DNA of 64,000 bases from Neonectria sp. B-13. Its lineage: Eukaryota > Ascomycota > Sordariomycetes > Hypocreales > Nectriaceae. The notes below the pieces were generated by a model. It made no database searches and was not told the DNA's origin. It was given only the letters and a program-made list of their open reading frames with translations. Numbering within the stretch: position 1 is the stretch's first letter; every line of letters starts with the position of its first letter. The position numbers and the translations under genes are program-made. Shown in pieces: positions 58,308-64,000 of the stretch. Where the stretch lies: NCBI GenBank assembly GCA_002682825.1, contig NOKP01000017.1, positions 986,730 through 1,050,729 of the forward strand, in the 5' to 3' direction.

Positions 58308-58873
58308 GGTCCGGAGAATGTTGTTACTGCCGAAGTATCCTTCAGGGCTTTATATCTATAGCGGGTCGGAGATAGGTATTGCGAGCCGGGGGTTGAGAGT
58401 TTGCCTCTCCCCCTCACTCACAAGCCAACGCACTAATAGAACGTGGAGGCTTTTAGGCGGTCTCAACTGGCAGAATTAAGAGCCTCGACGCTTAGTGGCA
58501 GAGTAATTAACGTTAGGTATCAGTACAGGCTCTGAATTGATAAAACTGGCGACCGCTGTTCAGTGGCATGGCGGGCTATCTGGCTGCTCACATCATATGT
58601 TTTATCTGACAAGAAAGTGGCAAGGCTATTTCTGACTATACACTGTCAGTTAAATGCTAGTACATTGAATTTTATGGTTTCTACGTGGAAGCTATGTACA
58701 GCTACGTGATTATAACTCCTTGCTTACTCGACTACGTTTCATCAACAAGGCAAAGGGAATGAAATTCTTTTTTGCAGTGCTTTCCTGGAAGATATATAGG
58801 TCTTACGCAAGAGGACTCAAATGATGGGTTCAAAAAAAAAATTAAGACCTATCAAAGCCCCGTGATTACTCAA
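58308..58873. other. Intergenic, no gene recognised
   Basis: The promoter of the Zn2Cys6 gene and the 3' flank of the permease. AT-rich with an A10 tract near 58835. Confidence 0.45.
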
Positions 58874-60787
58874 CTATTCGAGGACAAAGATTTGGGGTGT
58901 GTTATAATGTTCTCTGCCATGCGCAAACCAATTCCCCGTTCCCAGTAAGACAATGACTCCAAGTACGGCGCTACAGTAATCTACCAGCAGGTCAGTATCA
59001 CCGTGGCCTCTTGAACGTTTGATGGGAAGAGAGTTCACTTACTCATGTTGGAACCGGTTACTGGCAACGTGGACGGAAAGCAAAAGAAGATGGTAATAAA
59101 CCCGACGTAGATGACGGTTGCCGCATGAACAAAGTAACCGATAATGTCGGGCAGACGAAAGTTTCCATTTTTAGGCAGATAATTCTCTGATCGCTTTCGC
59201 CAGAGTACAAAGATTGAGGGCATGGAAAGGGAGCAGAGATTGGTTATTTCGGCAGTATTGACGAAGGAATTGAATGCTAACATAGATAATATGTTAGTAA
59301 GTTTCTCTTTCTCTTTTGTATCCAGTATCAAATGCCCCAATTTCGATCACTCGAGAAGGGTGCAGCTGATCAGTCGGCTGCCTGGCAATAGGCAGTTCAC
59401 TTACCAGTCGTGGAAACAAGGAAGAGTGTTCCAACGAGTGCCACTGCTACACCATTCAAGATGAGGGCGTAAACAGGGATATGAAACCTGGGATGCATTT
59501 TTTGAAATGTCGTAGAGAAGGCTAGAGCGTTGTCGTTGGCAAGAGACCAAGTGAGACGAGATGATGTCTGGTTGATTGCGTTCAAGGCTATGAGGCTGGC
59601 GACAAAAAAACAGGCGACGAAGACTGTTGCCGCCACATGAGAACGAGTGCTTTGCTCCCATAGCGCGTAGATTGGCAGCCTTGAATTAAATGTCAGCAAG
59701 TCGGGCCGGACTACAGAAGAGCTCTTGGTTCGGTTAATTAACTCACCCAGTCGGGGAGGATAAAATGGTTGCAACATCAGTTATGCAGTACGACATGCTG
59801 ACTGCAAAGGCAAAGGCGGTTATGCTTCCAATTACCACGGTCGAAATGAGAGCCATTGGAATGACCTTGGCAGGCTCAAGGCATTCCTCTGCCATGTGCA
59901 ATGAACCATCTAGGCCGAGCACCATGAACTGCGACGTCGCCAGTCCGATGATAAAGGAAATGCCATCAGGCCACCCTCCCGAGCTATTGACGAATGTGCC
60001 CCATACCTCCTTGTTAGTGGCGGTCGAATTAGCCATTGCAGGGCACACAATAGTAATTGCCAGAAGAAGGACCAGATTCAAGAAGACTGACAAGTCTTGT
60101 TAGCAGCTATGTCGAAATAGGAAGACTGACTGCTCGCGGAAAGCCAAGAGGATGAGTCGAGGCCCACAAGCGGAACTTACACCCAAAGTCGTACAGCCAA
60201 TGAGACTGCTTGGAAAAGAAGATGTTGTAAAGAATCGACTGAAGATTCAGAGCCTGGTATAACAAAAAGACGTGCCATCTCTCGGGTGTATAGGATCCCT
60301 GGTAGCGAACGATGACGGACATGAGGGTGTTAGCAGAGACGAGGCTGACGGCCGAAGATATCGAGATCCAAGAAGCTACACCAAGGAATCCACATATGTA
60401 TGAGGCGGCTCTTTTGGAAGACCTTGGGGCGAGCATCGAGACGAAATGATATTGTCCACCGGCAGTCGGGCAGATGGCGGCAAGTTCAGCTAGTGACAAT
60501 GCAAGGCAAAGCATTGCTCCGGCGACAACCAGAATGCCATACAACAACGACACTGATCCGCCTGCGAAAATGGCGATGGCAATGGTAGAGGCGATGGCCA
60601 CCCAGCTGTTGCACACGTTGAATCCCAAAGCCAGAATGCCCAATGTATTGAAGGTTCGTTTCAGATGTGTCCTTTCGACAGCGACAAGACCTAACTCGGC
60701 CTGCTGGTCGACGCTTGTTCGCAGAGACGGCGCCATTACGGTACCATTCTCAGAGCTTGATTTGGTCAAGGCCTTTTCTTTGGACAT
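58874..60787 (-). CDS. APC-superfamily amino acid/GABA/choline permease (second copy in window)
   Basis: A multi-exon gene. Segments read in order are TLGILALGFNVCNSWVAIAS, SLAELAAICPTAGGQYHFVSML, DGSLHMAEECLEPAKVIP, NQTSSRLTWSLANDNALAFS and a last helix ending NWFAHGREHYNTPQIFVLE before the stop at 58874. Splice sites near 60182, 59757/59677, 59410 and 59040 connect the pieces in frame. Roughly 12 helices; GABA/choline permease branch. It imports an amino acid or amine at the plasma membrane. The start at 60787 (MSKEKALTK) was preferred; an upstream in-frame ATG at 60868 would add 27 residues. It is divergent from the amine oxidase across a promoter with AreA-type sites. Confidence 0.88.
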
Positions 60788-61777
60788 TGCGGCCGAAGAA
60801 GGTTCAGGGAGGAAGATGATGGGTGGGAGAGAGGTCAAGAGGACGGTGTTGCTGGCTGAATCAAACAAGATTTATGCCGCCCAGGAGTGAGTCTTTGATG
60901 GCGAGAATCAATCCTCAGTAACGAGGACCCAGAGTTGGGAGGCGAGGTCTTGTATATAGAGGCCCTTCAAGAGTCCCGCCTCGTCTGGCGGAAGGTTGTG
61001 GTGTTTGACACAGTGATGCGTACGGCCCATTTTGCAGCTATTCCATTCTCGGGCCAGACGCGCTTATCTCAGACCTCCGTCGCCACCAACTTTCCCCGCA
61101 AATCTTCTAGGTTCCTTTAGCTTCATTCGGCCGCCCCCCTATCATCCGGTCATGGAGATGGTCAAGGTTGCTATTGGCGCTCGCTTTGCAATCTTGCAGC
61201 CATCTCAAGACCCCCGCAATCTTGCCAGATTCCCGGGATATGTCATTTCGGTCCAAACGAACCAAGCAAAACCTCCAGTCTCAACAGGTGTACACTTGCC
61301 GTCATATTTGCCGTCGTAAATGACACTGTCCTTCACAAGAGTACAAGGGTACAAAATTATTCAACGCTCATCAGCCTCCCCGCCCACTGCCCCCCTCGTG
61401 TAGCCCGAGTTTCCCTAGCCTTTGTGTGGGTCCTGCGTTCACACGGCTGTCGGCATCGGCAAGATTGAGACTCGGCGGTTGGGACTGACGCTGCCCCTCG
61501 ATATCGTAGAACTGCCGGCCGGTATCTCGCCATCTTCTCTTTACCGTATGACTGAAGATAAGCGCGCCAATTCCATATCAGGCTTATCGGCGCGGCCCAA
61601 GTCTCCTTGTAACTGGAATCTGAAGACATCTTAGGCCAGTGTGGGGAGAGTGCGCGGCTCATCGGCTATAAACATAATTATCTCCCGCCATCATTCGCCG
61701 GACTAAAGCTCAACGGCACCAATCGACTCTACTCCTTCCATTCACAACCAAGGCTTTTCTTTACTTCATCATCTACA
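60788..61777. promoter_or_regulatory. Divergent promoter of permease and amine oxidase with HGATAR sites
   Basis: HGATAR (AreA/NIT2 nitrogen regulator) matches occur at 61063-61068, 61556-61561, 61584-61589 and 61678-61683. Two of them lie within 35 bp of each other, as is usual for functional sites. A TATAAA box at 61667-61672 is about 106 nt before the oxidase ATG. A TATATA on the other strand near 60951 serves the permease side. Nitrogen-regulated expression is inferred. Confidence 0.5.
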
Positions 61778-63342
61778 ATGGCTGCCTGGCCAGAGTTCGT
61801 TGATACTGTTGTCGTTGGAGGTGGCTTCAGTGGATTGTCTGCCGCCCTTCATCTCCAAAGGAATGGCTTAAAGTGCATCGTTCTCGAAGCTTCTAGTCGT
61901 CTTGGTGGAAAGAGTTTCACCAAACCTCTACAGTCTGGACGCGGTACTGTGGAGATGGGCTGCACTTGGATCAATTCCACTACACAGCACCGGATGTGGT
62001 CCTTGGTGCGAGCCTTCAAGCTTCAGACCAAGGAACAGTATGTCGAGGGGAAAGAGGTCTTTCAAGACATCGGTGGCACCCTGCATCACAATTCAGTTGG
62101 AGAAATACCCAAGGTTAGCCGAAAGCTTGGAAAGTTTAGCAAAGCAAAACTGACTTGGTAATCAGACCATTGACCCTAAAGAGATCGAGGCTCTGGAGCG
62201 AGTTGTTCTCTTAATGGATGAGGAATGTAAGAAACTTGATCCTAGCAACCCAGGTCAACCTTTAGATGGAACTGGGCCGCTCTCATACGAGGACAGCACT
62301 CTAGAGGAGTGGTTACAGACAAACAACGTCACTGGTTTTGCCTATTTCGGCATATTCTTTGTCTGTACGGGTCTCATTGGCGTCGAGCCTCGAGATGTTG
62401 GCTTGTACTTCTTCCTGGAGCTGGTCAAAAGCTGCGGAGGCTGGCACACGATCACCTCTGATCTTGCTGGGGGAGGTCAGCATTTGAAAATCCGAACTGG
62501 TAAGACATGCCATGATGACTACCTCGCTGGAGCACGACCACCATCAGTTCCTGAAACGCTAATTTTGTTTTGCAGGAACGACATCCATTATCAACTGTCT
62601 CGCCCAAGCTCTCCAAATCGGTACCATCTTCACCGACAGCCCCGTCGCCCAAATTGCCCAATACGATGGTCGCTGTGCCGTGACAACCGCTCATGGCAGG
62701 ACAGTGCAGTGTTCCAAAGCCATCATAACTGTGCCCACGAACAAGTATCACAACATTGTCTTTGAACCGCCGCTCCCAGAGTCCAAGTCAGCCTACATCT
62801 CCCAGTGCATGGATAACGCATATGCTAAGATTATTCTTACATACCGGAAACCTTGGTGGAGAGAGCATGGCCTGGCTGGAAAATTCTCGAGCGTGTCAGG
62901 CCCTATCAATTACTCATGGGATATCTCTGACTACGACACCAAGCAATTCTCCATTGCCGCGTTTTCTGTCGCAGATAGTGGTAAGAAGTGGAGAAAACTC
63001 AACCGCATCCAGCGTGAGCGAGCTATCCTTGACCATCTTGCCCAGATGGTTGGAACTGCTCACCACGATCTCGTCTATGATATCCTCGAGTACAACGAGA
63101 TGGATTGGGGTGCCGCGCCATGGATTGGAGGAGCTTGTTTCCCTGCACTTGGCGCGGGAAGCTACCGAGCTCTTCTGCCTGACCTGAGGAAGCCTTACAA
63201 GAACCTACACTTTGGCGGCACTGAAACAGCATCTCAGTGGAGAGGCTACATGGAGGGAGCTGTCGAGTCGGGAGAGAGATGTGCAAAGGAAGTGCTTGAA
63301 GGGCTCGGCTACAAGAGCAACCAGACGCTCGCAAGACTCTAG
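61778..63342 (+). CDS. Flavin monoamine oxidase
   Basis: Exons 61778-62113, 62166-62499 and 62576-63342 give 478 aa, close to the usual size. The N-terminal FAD motif is TVVVGGGFSGLSAALHL with VLEASSRLGGKSF, followed by EMGCTWI. The middle has LAGGGQHLKIRTGTTSIINCLAQAL. The C-terminus is LHFGGTETASQWRGYMEGAVESGERCA, the conserved FAD-binding end of amine oxidases. The covalent-FAD Cys motif (SGGCY) of mammalian MAO is not seen, so FAD is probably non-covalent as in fungal MAO-N. It oxidises an amine to an aldehyde with ammonia and peroxide, cytosolic or peroxisomal. The C-terminal LARL is near a weak PTS1-like end, not a clear SKL. Confidence 0.92.
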
Positions 63343-64000
63343 AACTTGGATTGCCTAGCCTGTTCATTAACTAGTTTCCAATTCACTTTCCTTACCGCAG
63401 TCTTTAGTCTATGAGAATAAACCAGTAACTTTCTTGTTTGTTCCATAAGTATTTTATCAATATGCTAAGGAGTAATAAAGAATGCGGAACAAATGGAACG
63501 AAGTAGACATTCTTTTCTTTCCAGCAAGCCTTCCTACGAAAGACTGACCACCATTATGATGCCACCACCGCTAGCATCAAACCCCCCAGGCTTGGTTCAT
63601 CAAACAGAGACAGACCTTTGGCTTTGTTGAGCATAATTAGCTCCTGGGCATGTTTGGAAGAATAAAAGTGGGCTATCAACTTGATGAGCCCCAAACCTGT
63701 AATCTGCGTAGACTTTCGTCAAGCCGAGGGGTGTTGAGACCTTGAGATGGCATTCGTTGCTTTGGCCAGAAATCTTCACCCCTTGGACAAGCCGCATGAT
63801 CCAATTTACCGTCAGAGACTAACCATGCCCTGATAACAAACGACATCCAGTTACCCGGCGGGTTGACTAAGCAGGCTTCTAGGCCCCCCCCTCTCCTACC
63901 GGAGAGGGGGCATCACAACCTGTTTCTTGGTCGCTGCTGTATCTCTCTTACGCACCTTCAAGTCATCGTAACTTCATCAATTCAAGCCCAATTGAAGCCA
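63343..64000. other. 3' flank to the window end
   Basis: No gene recognised; a minus frame at 63600-63797 is unsupported. A perfect 10-bp hairpin (CCCCCTCTCC / GGAGAGGGGG, loop TACC) lies at 63887-63910. Confidence 0.5.

Overview
This window comes from a filamentous ascomycete (Pezizomycotina, most likely a Sordariomycete). Almost every gene is interrupted by short introns of about 50-70 nt with GTAAGT/GTGAGT-type donors. The families are typical of such fungi: Zn2Cys6 regulators, a HET-domain gene, OPT, MFS and APC transporters, an ABCB multidrug exporter, F-box and Rid proteins, and a nuclear tRNA-Val. I rebuilt the gene models by hand from splice signals. Where exon lengths are given, the reading frame closes across all junctions.

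Layout: 1-3082 is a secreted mucin-like protein that runs off the left edge. 3894-4786 is a degenerate Ras-like protein. 5406-6497 is an MDR-type dehydrogenase. 8193-16162 looks like a sugar-alcohol/pentose catabolic block: a Zn2Cys6 factor, an SDR reductase, an L-arabinitol/polyol dehydrogenase and an MFS sugar transporter. 16654-18287 is a secreted beta-propeller-like protein. 19273-22330 is a 12-exon OPT oligopeptide transporter. 22331-24948 is a gene-poor gap with a tRNA-derived-looking fragment. 24949-25704 is a small secreted protein. 26980-31028 holds a Zn2Cys6 factor, a quinone-oxidoreductase-like MDR and a cupin, the last two divergent over a promoter with a perfect inverted repeat. 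31769-33620 is a HET gene broken by a frameshift.

35232-43200 holds a full-size ABC exporter divergent from a Zn2Cys6 factor. 44129-45768 is an APC permease. 46023-48745 is an eight-exon F-box protein. 49039-49112 is tRNA-Val(AAC). 49425-50995 is an unknown coiled-coil protein. 52278-63342 looks like an amine/amino-acid catabolic block: a Rid-family protein, an ornithine-aminotransferase-like enzyme, a Zn2Cys6 factor, a second APC permease and a flavin monoamine oxidase. Four HGATAR (AreA/NIT2-type) sites lie in the promoter shared by the permease and the oxidase.

The most distinctive observations are three independent GC-AG introns, all exactly 51 nt with donor GCAAGT; the two putative catabolic clusters; and a Ras-like protein that has lost its nucleotide-binding motifs. 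No transposon, CRISPR array or prokaryotic feature was seen.
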